Source: Cyanobacteriota bacterium
GTDB taxonomy: Bacteria > Cyanobacteriota > Vampirovibrionia > Gastranaerophilales > UBA9971
Direction: 5' to 3'
DNA: 43,939 nt
Assembly: GCA_022703625.1 (NCBI GenBank)
Contig: JAKLDH010000009.1
Location: 1 to 43,939 of the forward strand
Every line of letters begins with the position of its first letter. Within the stretch, counting starts at the first letter, position 1. A program made the position numbers and the translations under genes. This document shows positions 15,485 through 23,308 of the stretch, in pieces. The notes under the pieces are model-generated. The model saw only the letters and a list, made by a program, of their open reading frames with translations. It did not search any database and was not told where the DNA came from.

Positions 15485-16378
15485 TTACTGCAAAGTGGTA
15501 TATTGTGATATTTCCATAGCTGCGCGAATTCCATCTCCTGCTGAAATTGCGGTTTGCCTGTAAATGTCGTTTTTCACATCCCCTATAAAAAATAATTTTT
15601 TAGTGATTTTAAATTTCTCTGGTTTTTCTAAAATTTCATGACTTAAAAAATTCAGATTAGGCTTTCTGCCAATGGCAAATAAAAGGTAATCAGCGTCTAT
15701 TTCTTTTGCGCTATTACATATAATGCCAAGTCTGTCAGAAATATTTGCCAGTTTTACAGGTTCTTCGTTTTCAATATAAATAATTTTTTCATTTTTTAAG
15801 GCTTTTTCCTTTAACAGATTGATACATTTTGTTTTTGATGTTCTATTTAAAATTATCACCTGTTTTACATCTGTATTTAAAGCTAAATTTAAAGCATAAT
15901 CAAACGCTGCATCCCCTGAACCAACTATAATAACTTTTTTACCGCTAATTTCTGATTTATAAAGTTCAGTAATTTCATAAAAAATTCGGTTTTTAATTTT
16001 CTCAGGAATTTCTATAAGAGGCGTTTTAGGCTCTGTTCCAGATGCAACAACCAAAATTTTTGATCTGTATTCTGAATTTTCAGTTTGAATTTTAAAAAGA
16101 TCATCACTGAATTCTACCAGTTTAACTTCCTCAAAAATAGGACTTAATAAGGATTTTTCAAGATGTGTTTTTAATTTTTCCACTAATTCCAAGCCTGTTA
16201 AACTTTCATAAAAGCCGGGATAGTTTTCTACAAGGTTTGCGTTTCTTAAAAGTCCTCCGATTGCTCTTCTTTCAAACATAACCGGCTCGATGCCATATCT
16301 TTTTAACTGTATTGCGCATGAAATGCCTGCTACTCCAGCTCCAATTATTGAAACGTCTATATTTGAGGAATTAAACAT
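15485..16378 (-). CDS. Thioredoxin-reductase-like FAD/NAD(P) oxidoreductase lacking the redox CxxC
   Basis: A 297-residue two-dinucleotide-binding flavoprotein. The FAD motif is VSIIGAGVAGISCAIQL near residue 10; the NAD(P) motif is KVIIVGSGDAAFDYALNLA in the middle; FAIGRKPN and FFIGDVKN complete the FAD site. In thioredoxin reductase a CATCDG motif precedes the second glycine motif; here that stretch (EITELYKSEISG) contains no cysteine, so this is not a true thioredoxin reductase. It could be a ferredoxin/flavodoxin-NADP reductase relative or a specialised oxidase. It overlaps the isochorismatase-fold gene by 8 bases, so the two are co-translated. Confidence 0.85.
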   Translation of the reverse strand: MFNSSNIDVSIIGAGVAGISCAIQLKRYGIEPVMFERRAIGGLLRNANLVENYPGFYESLTGLELVEKLKTHLEKSLLSPIFEEVKLVEFSDDLFKIQTENSEYRSKILVVASGTEPKTPLIEIPEKIKNRIFYEITELYKSEISGKKVIIVGSGDAAFDYALNLALNTDVKQVIILNRTSKTKCINLLKEKALKNEKIIYIENEEPVKLANISDRLGIICNSAKEIDADYLLFAIGRKPNLNFLSHEILEKPEKFKITKKLFFIGDVKNDIYRQTAISAGDGIRAAMEISQYTTLQ

Positions 16379-17024
16379 TCAATTCCTCCAGTAATTCCTG
16401 GGCTAAAACCGGAATACAAAAGCCATGAGCGAGGTTTACAAGCGTATTTCTGTGAAAAGTTGCATTATATGTCGCTGTTCCGTCTATAACAAAAAAAGTT
16501 TTAAATCCTCTTGTAAAAGCTGATCTTGCTGTACTTTCACAGCATAAATGCGTCATTACTCCTGTTATTACAACGTTATCAATATTATAATGTTCTAAAA
16601 GTCTTTGCAGATTGGTATTATAAAAAGCATCATACTGAGATTTATTGAGAACAGTACATCCTGCCGTGTTTAATTTCTTTATAATTTTGCTGAATTTATT
16701 TTCTTCCGTCAATAAATCATTCCACCATTCGCCCATCATACAAGCATTTTTCGTGGTATTTAGGTGTCTTGTGAAGATTACAGGAAGGTTATTCGCTTTA
16801 AAAGAGGAAATAAGCTCTAATATATTAGGAATTATGCTTTCAAAAGAAGGGATAAAAGCATGGGAAGAACTTTCGCAAAAAAAATCCTGCATATCTAATA
16901 CCAAAAGCACAGATGTTTCACTTTTAAACTTAAATTTCCTGTGGTTATGGAAAATTGCGGTTTCTTCCCTAAATTTTCGTGATTCCGAAGCTAAATTTTC
17001 CTGCGTAAAATATTTTTCTTTCAT
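16371..17024 (-). CDS. Isochorismatase-like cysteine hydrolase
   Basis: A 217-residue cysteine hydrolase of the isochorismatase/nicotinamidase superfamily. The triad is readable: D44 in LVLDMQDFF, K128 in VLNKSQYDAF and C161 in GVMTHLCCEST. Family members cleave isochorismate, nicotinamide, N-carbamoyl compounds or related amides. WWNDLL and FTRHLN resemble the isochorismatase branch more than nicotinamidase, but no entAB/dhb-type siderophore genes are nearby. The gene overlaps the flavoprotein gene and follows the small coiled-coil gene by 13 bases, forming one short operon. The substrate is unknown. Confidence 0.85.
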   Translation of the reverse strand: MKEKYFTQENLASESRKFREETAIFHNHRKFKFKSETSVLLVLDMQDFFCESSSHAFIPSFESIIPNILELISSFKANNLPVIFTRHLNTTKNACMMGEWWNDLLTEENKFSKIIKKLNTAGCTVLNKSQYDAFYNTNLQRLLEHYNIDNVVITGVMTHLCCESTARSAFTRGFKTFFVIDGTATYNATFHRNTLVNLAHGFCIPVLAQELLEELNV

Positions 17025-17037
17025 AACACCAAAAATT

Positions 17038-17394
17038 TTAGCCCTGTTCTTTATTTTTCAAGATGTTATCCAATAAATTTATCTTGTTTTTCGCTAAAGA
17101 AATCTCTTTTTCTATTTCTTTTCTGCTCTTTAACGCCTGTCGCAGCTGATCTGCTATCGAAAACAGATAAAGACCTGCTTCACTAACGCATTTAGAGATT
17201 ATATTCTGCTCATGTTCATCAGGCAGTAAGTTTATCCTCTCGCCTGATATCTTATAAAGCTTCTCAATAAGTATTGAAAGCTGTTCTTTTTTACATTCCA
17301 GGTTTATACAGCGCGAAGCAATCTTTTTCTTTTCCCGAATTGCTTCGTCTTCGCTAAGATTCAAAATTTTCTTGTCCATATTCTGCATGCTCAA
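17038..17394 (-). CDS. Hypothetical small coiled-coil protein
   Basis: A 118-residue charged, helix-rich protein without a signal peptide. Heptad-like patterns lie at about residues 15-50 (KKKIASRCINLECKKEQLS) and 85-118 (LKSRKEIEKEISLAKNKIN). I do not recognise the family. The start is TTG at 17394 with AGGAGGAG about 9-11 bases ahead; the ATG at 17388 is an alternative. It is first in a three-gene reverse operon with the isochorismatase-fold and flavoprotein genes. Its closeness to the flagellar operon is suggestive (many export chaperones are small helical proteins), but nothing in the sequence proves that link. Confidence 0.6.
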   Translation of the reverse strand: MSMQNMDKKILNLSEDEAIREKKKIASRCINLECKKEQLSILIEKLYKISGERINLLPDEHEQNIISKCVSEAGLYLFSIADQLRQALKSRKEIEKEISLAKNKINLLDNILKNKEQG

Positions 17395-17829
17395 ACATTC
17401 TCACTCCTCCTAAAACACCTAACTTTGTTTAATATAAGCCACATAAAGTTCAGAAAACTACGGCATTACGAATATAAAACCAGCATGCCGATGACGTAAT
17501 TTATAATATATACTATAAATTTTTTTCTGTTTTTGAAAAAAGCATGCCAAATCATGCCATGACAAGTAAAAAACATGTTTAAAAAGCTTTAAAACTTGTA
17601 ATATCAACAAAATAGAATAAGCTTTTAATATTTCTTTTAAATCTTTACAAATATTTTTAATAATGTTAACTCAAATTGCCTATAAATAAACGTTTTTAGA
17701 GATTATAATCCTCAAAATGGTTTTAAAATATGATTTTTTGTTATTCTTAATTAGCCTAATAGAATTATAATAATTAATTTTACATATTTTAACTCCATAA
17801 GACATTTCTAATCTTGATTTTGGCATATT

Positions 17830-17884
17830 ATATCTTTCAAGATTTTAACAAAAATTTTGTATAAATTTTTGTTAAAAAAGATAT
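17830..17884. repeat. Large AT-rich hairpin
   Basis: A perfect 15-bp inverted repeat (17843-17857, TTTTAACAAAAATTT, with 17863-17877; loop TGTAT) inside a second 7-bp pair ATATCTT/AAGATAT (17830-17836 with 17878-17884). A seven-base bulge sits on the left arm only. Function unknown. Confidence 0.6.
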
Positions 17885-18000
17885 AGCAGTATTGAAAAAA
17901 TATATATTTAGTTAAAACTCTTTATATGATTGAAAAAATGGCGCTTAATATTTTTTAATAATATTTTTTTTAATTAATTTTTTATAAAGACAGGCAATTG

Positions 18001-18030
18001 TTGAGTAAAAAATTTTTTTATAAATATATA
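18001..18030 (+). promoter_or_regulatory. Possible promoter of the small RNA
   Basis: TTGAGT (18001-18006) and TATATA (18025-18030) with an 18-base spacer would start transcription near 18037, shortly before the first AAAGGAGGT. The match is moderate in a very AT-rich background. Confidence 0.3.
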
Positions 18031-18036
18031 CAAATT

Positions 18037-18211
18037 CAAAAAATTCTCAAAAAGGAGGTACAATTTTAATTTTATAGCATTATGTTATCATTTTAAACTT
18101 AATAAAGGAGGTTTTCAATTTTAAACTGTTAAATATTATTATATTTAGTTTAAAAAAGGAGGTTTCAAAAAAAGATATTAATCAAAAAAGAGGGATTATC
18201 CCTCTTTTTTT
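18037..18211 (+). ncRNA. Candidate small RNA with three AAAGGAGGT motifs
   Basis: Three copies of AAAGGAGGT at 18051, 18104 and 18155 are 53 and 51 bases apart, separated by AT-rich segments that share CAATTTTAA-like tracts. TTTTAAACT and AGTTTAAAA (around 18119-18154) can pair between copies 2 and 3, leaving the GGAGG motifs in linkers. None of the three is followed by a start codon opening a real frame. The segment ends in a textbook intrinsic terminator although no protein gene lies upstream for over 600 bases, so a non-coding transcript is the simplest reading. Its 5' end is only estimated. It might bind CsrA-type proteins (GGA motifs) or the 16S 3' end. Confidence 0.45.
18184..18211 (+). 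terminator. Intrinsic terminator of the candidate small RNA
   Basis: AAAAAAGAGGG, loop ATTAT, CCCTCTTTTTTT: a strong stem directly followed by a run of T. The A run on the left would let it act in reverse too. Confidence 0.85.
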
Positions 18212-18410
18212 GTTGCGACCTGCAATAACAGGAGAAGCGCATAAAATATTATTTCTTCTTAAATAAAAAATAAACCTTCAGATTTAAGTGTTAATTTGTA
18301 TATACATCTCACGATGGATGATAACAACCGCTTAATATTGTAATTTGAATATTAATGTGTGGGTATTTATATCCTGATATAAAAAAACAGGGAAAAGAGA
18401 TTTCGGTAGG

Positions 18411-18998
18411 ATGAATTTATCAAGTCTGGACATAACTTTAAGTCGTATACGACAAATAGAAAATACAATCGGTATGATTGATCAAAAGTTTAACGGCTTA
18501 CTAAACAATCACACAACCGGTTCAAACTCTTTTGATAAAATTCTGGATGAAAAACTAAATGAATTTTCACCTCCTGAAAATGAGGATATAAAAACCGATA
18601 AAACATCTTCAACTGATGAGAAATTTAACAGAAAAGAACTGAATCAATTAATTGAAAAATATTCCAGAAAAAATAATCTGGATAAAGACCTGGTCAGCGC
18701 AGTTATTAAGGCTGAATCAGGTTTTAATCCCAAAGCTGTTTCTCCGGCAGGAGCACAGGGGCTAATGCAGTTAATGCCCGCAACAGCTAAAGGATTAGGC
18801 GTAGAAGATCCGTTTGATCCTGAACAGAATATTTCAGGGGGAACAAAATATCTGAGTAATTTAATACATAAATATAATTCAGTAGAACTGGGACTTGCGG
18901 CTTATAATGCAGGACCGGGAAGCGTTAACAAATATGGGGGAATTCCTCCTTATGCAGAAACTCAAAATTATGTAAGAAAAATATTGAAATCACAATAA
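18411..18998 (+). CDS. Flagellar-locus lytic transglycosylase (SLT domain)
   Basis: A 195-residue protein with a polar coiled N-terminus (1-75) and a soluble-lytic-transglycosylase domain from about 75 to 195. The catalytic Glu is E102 in VIKAESGFNP, followed by GAQGLMQLMPATA, GTKYL and the LGLAAYNAGPGSV motif. It would cleave peptidoglycan to let the rod pass the wall. There is no signal peptide, so export through the flagellar apparatus is possible. It begins the flagellar operon, 33 bases before flgF. It stands in for the muramidase half of enterobacterial FlgJ, whose rod half is encoded separately at 23309. Confidence 0.88.
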   Translation: MNLSSLDITLSRIRQIENTIGMIDQKFNGLLNNHTTGSNSFDKILDEKLNEFSPPENEDIKTDKTSSTDEKFNRKELNQLIEKYSRKNNLDKDLVSAVIKAESGFNPKAVSPAGAQGLMQLMPATAKGLGVEDPFDPEQNISGGTKYLSNLIHKYNSVELGLAAYNAGPGSVNKYGGIPPYAETQNYVRKILKSQ

Positions 18999-19031
18999 AA
19001 ATAAAACAATACAGGACGATTAGGGGGAAAA

Positions 19032-19820
19032 ATGGTAAATGGTATAGATATAGCGGCATCAGGAATGGTCAGTATAATTGACCTTAATGATATTATTGCG
19101 AATAATCTTGCTAACGCCAATACTACCGGTTTTAAACAATTAATACCGACATTTCGTAATATTCAGGACTTTAGTGTCCCCGATATGAATAAAAAAAACG
19201 GAGAAGCTTCTGATAGCATGACCTCGATCGGGAATTTAAGCGCAGGAAGCATGATTGACGCTACCCAGCTTGATTTTTCGCAGGGCTCTCTTCATCAAAC
19301 CGACAAAAAACTTGACTTAGCCATTAATGGAGAAGGGTTTTTTACTGTTGAAACGGAAAAAGGACAATTTTACACAAGAAATGGCAGTTTTTCAGTTAAT
19401 GACGAAGGGGATATCGTTACAAAGGAAGGATATAAAGTTCTTGGAGAAGGTGGAAGAGGCATAAATATTGATCTTGAAGATATAGGAGTTGAAAAACTTG
19501 TTATAACACGAGATGGAAGAATAATGTCAGGAACTGATGAACTTGACAAACTTAAAATGGTTGATTTTGAAGATAAAACAAAATTAAAAATGATGGGAAC
19601 ATCGCTTTTTAGGAACAGCGATCCCGACAATCCGCCTGTTGAGCTTAAAAACGGAGCTGTTATGCAGGGATATCTTGAAACTTCAAACGCAAATGTGGTT
19701 AAAACAATGATTAATTCAATTTCAGGCGCAAGAACCTATGAAACTTTATCAAAAATAATAAAAGATACAGACGCAACGCTTAGAAAAACAGTAAACGAGG
19801 TAGGAACAGTTATTGGATAA
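19032..19820 (+). CDS. flgF: Flagellar rod protein FlgF
   Basis: A 262-residue axial protein of the hook/rod family. The N-terminal D0 signature ANNLANANTTGFKQ (about residues 24-37), central GEGFFTVET followed by FYTRNGSFSVN, and the C-terminal NANVVKTMINSISGARTYE helix are present. Two such proteins stand in series here; this one is less like the FlgG consensus and precedes it, so it is called FlgF. GGGG-rich ribosome binding sequence (AGGGGG) lies shortly before the ATG. A long hairpin separates it from flgG. Confidence 0.87.
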   Translation: MVNGIDIAASGMVSIIDLNDIIANNLANANTTGFKQLIPTFRNIQDFSVPDMNKKNGEASDSMTSIGNLSAGSMIDATQLDFSQGSLHQTDKKLDLAINGEGFFTVETEKGQFYTRNGSFSVNDEGDIVTKEGYKVLGEGGRGINIDLEDIGVEKLVITRDGRIMSGTDELDKLKMVDFEDKTKLKMMGTSLFRNSDPDNPPVELKNGAVMQGYLETSNANVVKTMINSISGARTYETLSKIIKDTDATLRKTVNEVGTVIG

Positions 19821-19861
19821 CGATGCTCAAATAAAAATAAATTTCGAATTTTTGTTAAATT

Positions 19862-19902
19862 GTTTTTGTTGTGTGGCGGCTTCGCCGCCACACAACAAAA
19901 AC
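19862..19902 (+). repeat. 19-bp perfect hairpin between flgF and flgG
   Basis: GTTTTTGTTGTGTGGCGGC (19862-19880) pairs without a mismatch with 19884-19902 across a TTC loop. It is followed by ACCGAAATTCATTTTG, not a T run, so it is not a clear terminator. It belongs to the dispersed palindromes with a 3-nt loop found elsewhere in the window. Within an operon it could act as an attenuator or as an RNA-processing or stability element. Confidence 0.75.
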
Positions 19903-19916
19903 CGAAATTCATTTTG
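19894..19916. repeat. 23-base direct repeat, copy 1 (copy 2 at 27150-27172)
   Basis: The segment containing ACAAAAACCGAAATTC is identical over 23 bases to 27150-27172. Copy 1 overlaps the right arm of the flgF-flgG hairpin. Confidence 0.7.
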
Positions 19917-19967
19917 GGGAGAGTATATTAATAAATTTAATTATTTTTATAAACAGGGAGGAAATTT

Positions 19968-20753
19968 ATGTTAAGGTCTTTAACTACTGCGGCAACAGGG
20001 ATGTTAGCTCAACAATTAAATATAGATGTAATTTCAAACAATTTGGCAAACGTAAACACAACAGGTTATAAGAAAGTTAGAGCGGAATTTCAGGATTTAT
20101 TATCTCAAACAGTAAAAGCGTCCGGCGCTCAGATTTTTCAGGGAACAACCCAGCCGGTAGGTATACAGGTTGGTCTTGGAACTAAAACCTCCGCAACCGT
20201 AAAAGAATTCAGCGAAGGCGCCTTTAAAGCCACCGGAGGAAAACTTGATGTGGCAATTGAAGGAAGCGGTTTCCTGCAAGTGCTTATGGATGATGGAACA
20301 ACGGCATATACAAGAGATGGCAGTTTAAAAATAGACGCAACAGGACAGCTGACAACAAGCGATGGATTTGTAATACAGCCTCAGGTCAATATTCCGGCGG
20401 AAGCTCAGGATATAACAATAACACCGGACGGCAAAATAGCCGTAAGATTAGCTGGAGATTCCGCGCAAACTGATATAGGAACTTTAACGCTTGCGAAATT
20501 CGCTAATCCGGCTGGTCTTTCAGCAATCGGAAAAAACCTTTACAATCAAACCGCAGCTTCAGGTAAGCCTATAGAAGGACAACCGGGACAGGAAGGGTTT
20601 GGAACTCTTCAACAGGGCTTTATTGAAGGCTCAAACGTTCAGGTTGTAGAGGAGCTCATAAACCTTATTCAGTCAGAACGGGCTTTTGAAGCCAATTCAA
20701 AGCTGATTAAATCATCAAATGAAATGCTTGCCATCGTTAACCGTATGAGTTAA
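19968..20753 (+). CDS. flgG: Flagellar distal rod protein FlgG
   Basis: A 261-residue distal-rod protein, full length for the family. MLRSLTTAATGMLAQQ, SNNLANVNTTGYKKVRAEFQ, the AIEGSGFLQVLMDDGT block, YTRDGSLKID and the C-terminal GSNVQVVEELINLIQSERAFE are all canonical. A GGGAGG ribosome binding site precedes the ATG. It follows the hairpin at 19862 and precedes flgA by 29 bases. The protein is exported through the flagellar secretion channel and polymerises on top of the proximal rod inside the P and L rings. Confidence 0.96.
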   Translation: MLRSLTTAATGMLAQQLNIDVISNNLANVNTTGYKKVRAEFQDLLSQTVKASGAQIFQGTTQPVGIQVGLGTKTSATVKEFSEGAFKATGGKLDVAIEGSGFLQVLMDDGTTAYTRDGSLKIDATGQLTTSDGFVIQPQVNIPAEAQDITITPDGKIAVRLAGDSAQTDIGTLTLAKFANPAGLSAIGKNLYNQTAASGKPIEGQPGQEGFGTLQQGFIEGSNVQVVEELINLIQSERAFEANSKLIKSSNEMLAIVNRMS

Positions 20754-20782
20754 TCATTAATACTTAATTAAAGGATACTAAA

Positions 20783-21484
20783 TTGAGAAAGTTACTTAAC
20801 ATATTGGTTTTATCAGCTTTTATATTTCTGGGAATTAACCTCAGAGCTTATTGCGCTGATTTAAGTTCTCAATTTGTTATAGAAGAAATTAAAAATGATA
20901 TTATTGAGCAACTAAAACAAATTTATGACGGGGAAATAGAGGTTAACATAATATCTTTACCTTATCAGACGTTAAGTTTGCCTGACGGAAAAGTTGAAAT
21001 TAAAGCAGAAATTGGCAATCTGGATGTAATATCCATTATAAAAACAGGCATATATGTAAATAATGTCAGAGTTAAAAGTTTTGGAGCAAGAGCTGAAATT
21101 AAGATTAAAACTAAAGCCTGGGTAGCAAAAGATTGGATAAAAACAGGCGAAACATTAAACAGTATAGCTTTTGAGCAAAAAGAAATTACTTCTTCGTTTG
21201 GCAGTTTGCCTCAAAAAAACTTTAAACCAGGTAACTATATGGCAAGAAGAAATATTAAACCCGGAGAAGTTATACAAATCAAAGATATTCAGGAAATTCC
21301 GACAATAGTAATAAACAGTCCGGTTTCCCTGATATTTAAAACTCCCGCCATAGCGGTTACTATTCCGGCAATAGCCTTAACAAGCGGCAAAACCGGCGAT
21401 TTTATAAAAGTAAAAAGCATACAATACAAAAAAAATTATGTCGGCAAAGTTATTGGGCAAAATCTGGTTTTAATCAATATTTAG
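20783..21484 (+). CDS. flgA: Flagellar P-ring assembly chaperone FlgA
   Basis: A 233-residue periplasmic protein. Residues 1-25 form a Sec signal peptide (charged MRK start, hydrophobic LLNILVLSAFIFLGINL, AYCA). The C-terminal half holds the SAF/FlgA domain with VAKDWIKTGETLNSIAFEQK, ARRNIKPGEVIQIKDIQ and the final VGKVIGQNLVLI. FlgA chaperones FlgI, encoded two genes downstream, during P-ring assembly. The start is TTG with AAAGGA nearby. A cysteine just before the likely cleavage site (YCAD) could hint at a lipoprotein, but the spacing looks more like signal peptidase I. Confidence 0.9.
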   Translation: MRKLLNILVLSAFIFLGINLRAYCADLSSQFVIEEIKNDIIEQLKQIYDGEIEVNIISLPYQTLSLPDGKVEIKAEIGNLDVISIIKTGIYVNNVRVKSFGARAEIKIKTKAWVAKDWIKTGETLNSIAFEQKEITSSFGSLPQKNFKPGNYMARRNIKPGEVIQIKDIQEIPTIVINSPVSLIFKTPAIAVTIPAIALTSGKTGDFIKVKSIQYKKNYVGKVIGQNLVLINI

Positions 21485-21499
21485 GTAGGAAAAAAGCTG

Positions 21500-22147
21500 A
21501 TGAAAAAGAATATTTTATTTAAAACATTAATAAGCATAAGCGCATTTGTATTAATAAATAACGGCGCAAACGCAGAATCGCTTTTTCAGGCGGGAGTTTC
21601 CCAGTCTGTTTACCCTATGCAACCTAAATCTCTTTTCAGCACAGTAAGAGCAAAGACTATAGGGGACGTTATAACTGTTATTTTAGCCGAAAATTCAATT
21701 ATGCTGACTGATTTATCGTTAAATGTAAGCGCAAGTTCAGAAATGGAAGATAAATTTACCAGTGTAATAGATGAACTGTTCAATAGTCAAAAAAAGGGGA
21801 CAAGAATTGATCTTCCTGATCTTGACGGTTATGGAGGGTCATCTAAAACGAAGAATACAGCAAGCGCGCAAAGAACAATAAGCCTTAACGATACAATTAC
21901 CGTACAGGTTACACAGGTTTTGCCAAATGGAAATCTTGTAATACAGGGTAAAAAAGTTGCAATAAACGGCGGAGAAAAATCGCAGGTAATTATGAGCGGA
22001 ATACTTGATCCACGTTTTATTACAACGGCAGGAACAGTTCAATCAAGCAATATTGCAAACTTACAGCTTGCAGTTGTCGGAAACGGAACAGTGTCAAGAC
22101 ATGATTCAGAAAGCCTAATGAACAGAATCTTCGGGCATCTTTTCTAA
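21500..22147 (+). CDS. flgH: Flagellar L-ring protein FlgH, without lipobox
   Basis: A 215-residue L-ring protein. The family core is clear: GDVITVILAENS, NTASAQRTISLNDTITVQV, VLPNGNLVIQGKK, ILDPRFITTAGTVQSSNIAN. The N-terminus is a signal peptide (MKKNILFKTLISISAFVLI...ANA|ES) cleaved by signal peptidase I. FlgH is normally a lipoprotein; here no cysteine occurs anywhere in the protein, so it cannot be lipid-anchored. It lies between flgA and flgI in the expected order. The ring would form in the outer membrane around the rod. Confidence 0.93.
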   Translation: MKKNILFKTLISISAFVLINNGANAESLFQAGVSQSVYPMQPKSLFSTVRAKTIGDVITVILAENSIMLTDLSLNVSASSEMEDKFTSVIDELFNSQKKGTRIDLPDLDGYGGSSKTKNTASAQRTISLNDTITVQVTQVLPNGNLVIQGKKVAINGGEKSQVIMSGILDPRFITTAGTVQSSNIANLQLAVVGNGTVSRHDSESLMNRIFGHLF

Positions 22148-22189
22148 AAATTAATTGGTTTTAAAAATAATGGAGACGGGTTTACAGGT

Positions 22190-23293
22190 ATGAAAAAGAC
22201 AATTTTAATTTTAACGCTGCTGATATTTTTCAGTTCGGGTTATATGCCTGTTCTTGCTAATAAAGTAAGGATAAAAGACATAACGCATATAGACGGGATA
22301 AGAGAAAACCAGCTTGTGGGTTATGGAATAGTTGTAGGCTTGCCTGGAACAGGAGATAACAGCAGATCAACCCAGATTACAAACGTTTCTCTTTTAAAAA
22401 ATCTTGGAACAGTAATAGACACGCCTAATGATATTAAAAAAGGCAACACAGCGGCTGTAATTATAACGGCAATGGCTCCCGCTTTTGCCAGAAACGGAGA
22501 TAGAATTGATATTACGGTTTCATCTCTTGCCGACTGTTCAAGTCTTGAAGGCGGCGTCCTTGTTCAAACACATCTTTTAGCTCCTAACGGAGAAGTTGTC
22601 GCCGTTGCTCAGGGACCTATAAGCGTTGGAGGAACAAGCGTTTCAGCTGAGGGAAGTTCCGCAAGAACAAGTATCGTTACTTCAGGAAGAATCCCGAACG
22701 GCGCAATAATTGAACGTGATATAACTTCCGATATTGGCGATGAACTGGGACTTAAGCTGGTTCTTCATAAATCGGATTTTACAATGGCATCAAGAGTTGC
22801 TGATGTGATAAGTCAAAGCATTGCTCCCGCAAAAGCAATAGACGGAAGCGCAATAAGCGTTGCAATTCCTGCAAAATACAATGAAGACCGGATAAAGTTT
22901 TTATCAATTCTCGAAAATATCACTCTTAATCCGTCTGATTCAGTAGCAAAAATTGTAATCAACGAACGGACAGGAACAATCGTTATAGGAAACAATGTAA
23001 AACTTATGCCTGCGGCGGTTGCGCACGGAAATCTAAGTGTTACTGTAAAAACCGAAAATGAAGTTTCCCAGCCTAACGAAATGGCTACAGTAGGGACAAC
23101 TACAGCGGTTTCAAATTCAGAAATAGAAATTACGGAAGCAGAAGGCAAATTTGTGGAAGTTCCTGCTAACGCTAATTTAAGCGAGCTTGTAAGAGCTTTA
23201 AACTCAATAGGAGTAACGCCTTTTGATTTAATATCCATACTACAGGCTTTAAAAGCCGCCGGAAGCCTTCAAGCAACGCTTGAAATAATATAA
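22190..23293 (+). CDS. flgI: Flagellar P-ring protein FlgI
   Basis: A 367-residue periplasmic P-ring protein, normal length. A signal peptide (MKKTILILTLLIFFSSGYM...LA) is followed by the invariant RIKDITHIDGIRENQLVGYG, VVGLPGTGD, AFARNGDRIDITVSSL, DCSSLEGGVL and the C-terminal LVRALNSIGVTPFDLISILQ. It follows flgH by 42 bases and precedes the flgJ rod-domain gene by 15. Together with FlgA and FlgH it shows a diderm envelope with a peptidoglycan layer. Confidence 0.97.
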   Translation: MKKTILILTLLIFFSSGYMPVLANKVRIKDITHIDGIRENQLVGYGIVVGLPGTGDNSRSTQITNVSLLKNLGTVIDTPNDIKKGNTAAVIITAMAPAFARNGDRIDITVSSLADCSSLEGGVLVQTHLLAPNGEVVAVAQGPISVGGTSVSAEGSSARTSIVTSGRIPNGAIIERDITSDIGDELGLKLVLHKSDFTMASRVADVISQSIAPAKAIDGSAISVAIPAKYNEDRIKFLSILENITLNPSDSVAKIVINERTGTIVIGNNVKLMPAAVAHGNLSVTVKTENEVSQPNEMATVGTTTAVSNSEIEITEAEGKFVEVPANANLSELVRALNSIGVTPFDLISILQALKAAGSLQATLEII

Positions 23294-23308
23294 ACAGGGG
23301 AAGTAACA

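Larger units (their letters stand above)
17395..18410. other. 1-kb gene-free AT-rich region
   Basis: No credible protein gene on either strand. It should contain the divergent promoters for the 17394 reverse operon and the forward flagellar operon. Visible structure: a CGGCAT/ATGCCG and an overlapping ATTACG/CGTAAT inverted pair near 17460-17502, a large hairpin at 17830-17884, and a candidate small RNA at 18037-18211. No tRNA-like cloverleaf was seen by eye. Confidence 0.7.

Noticed and set aside
15485-16378. Calling the flavoprotein thioredoxin reductase (trxB)
   Set aside because: The CxxC active-site disulfide is absent at the expected place before the NAD(P) glycine motif.
18051-18163. 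The three AAAGGAGGT motifs as ribosome binding sites of short peptides
   Set aside because: No ATG, GTG or TTG at proper spacing opens a frame of meaningful length after any of them; the following bases are AT-rich with early stops.
18211-18410. CCTG-CAATAA-CAGG hairpin region as a c-di-GMP riboswitch before the flagellar operon
   Set aside because: The stem is only four pairs and the conserved GEMM core sequences are not present.
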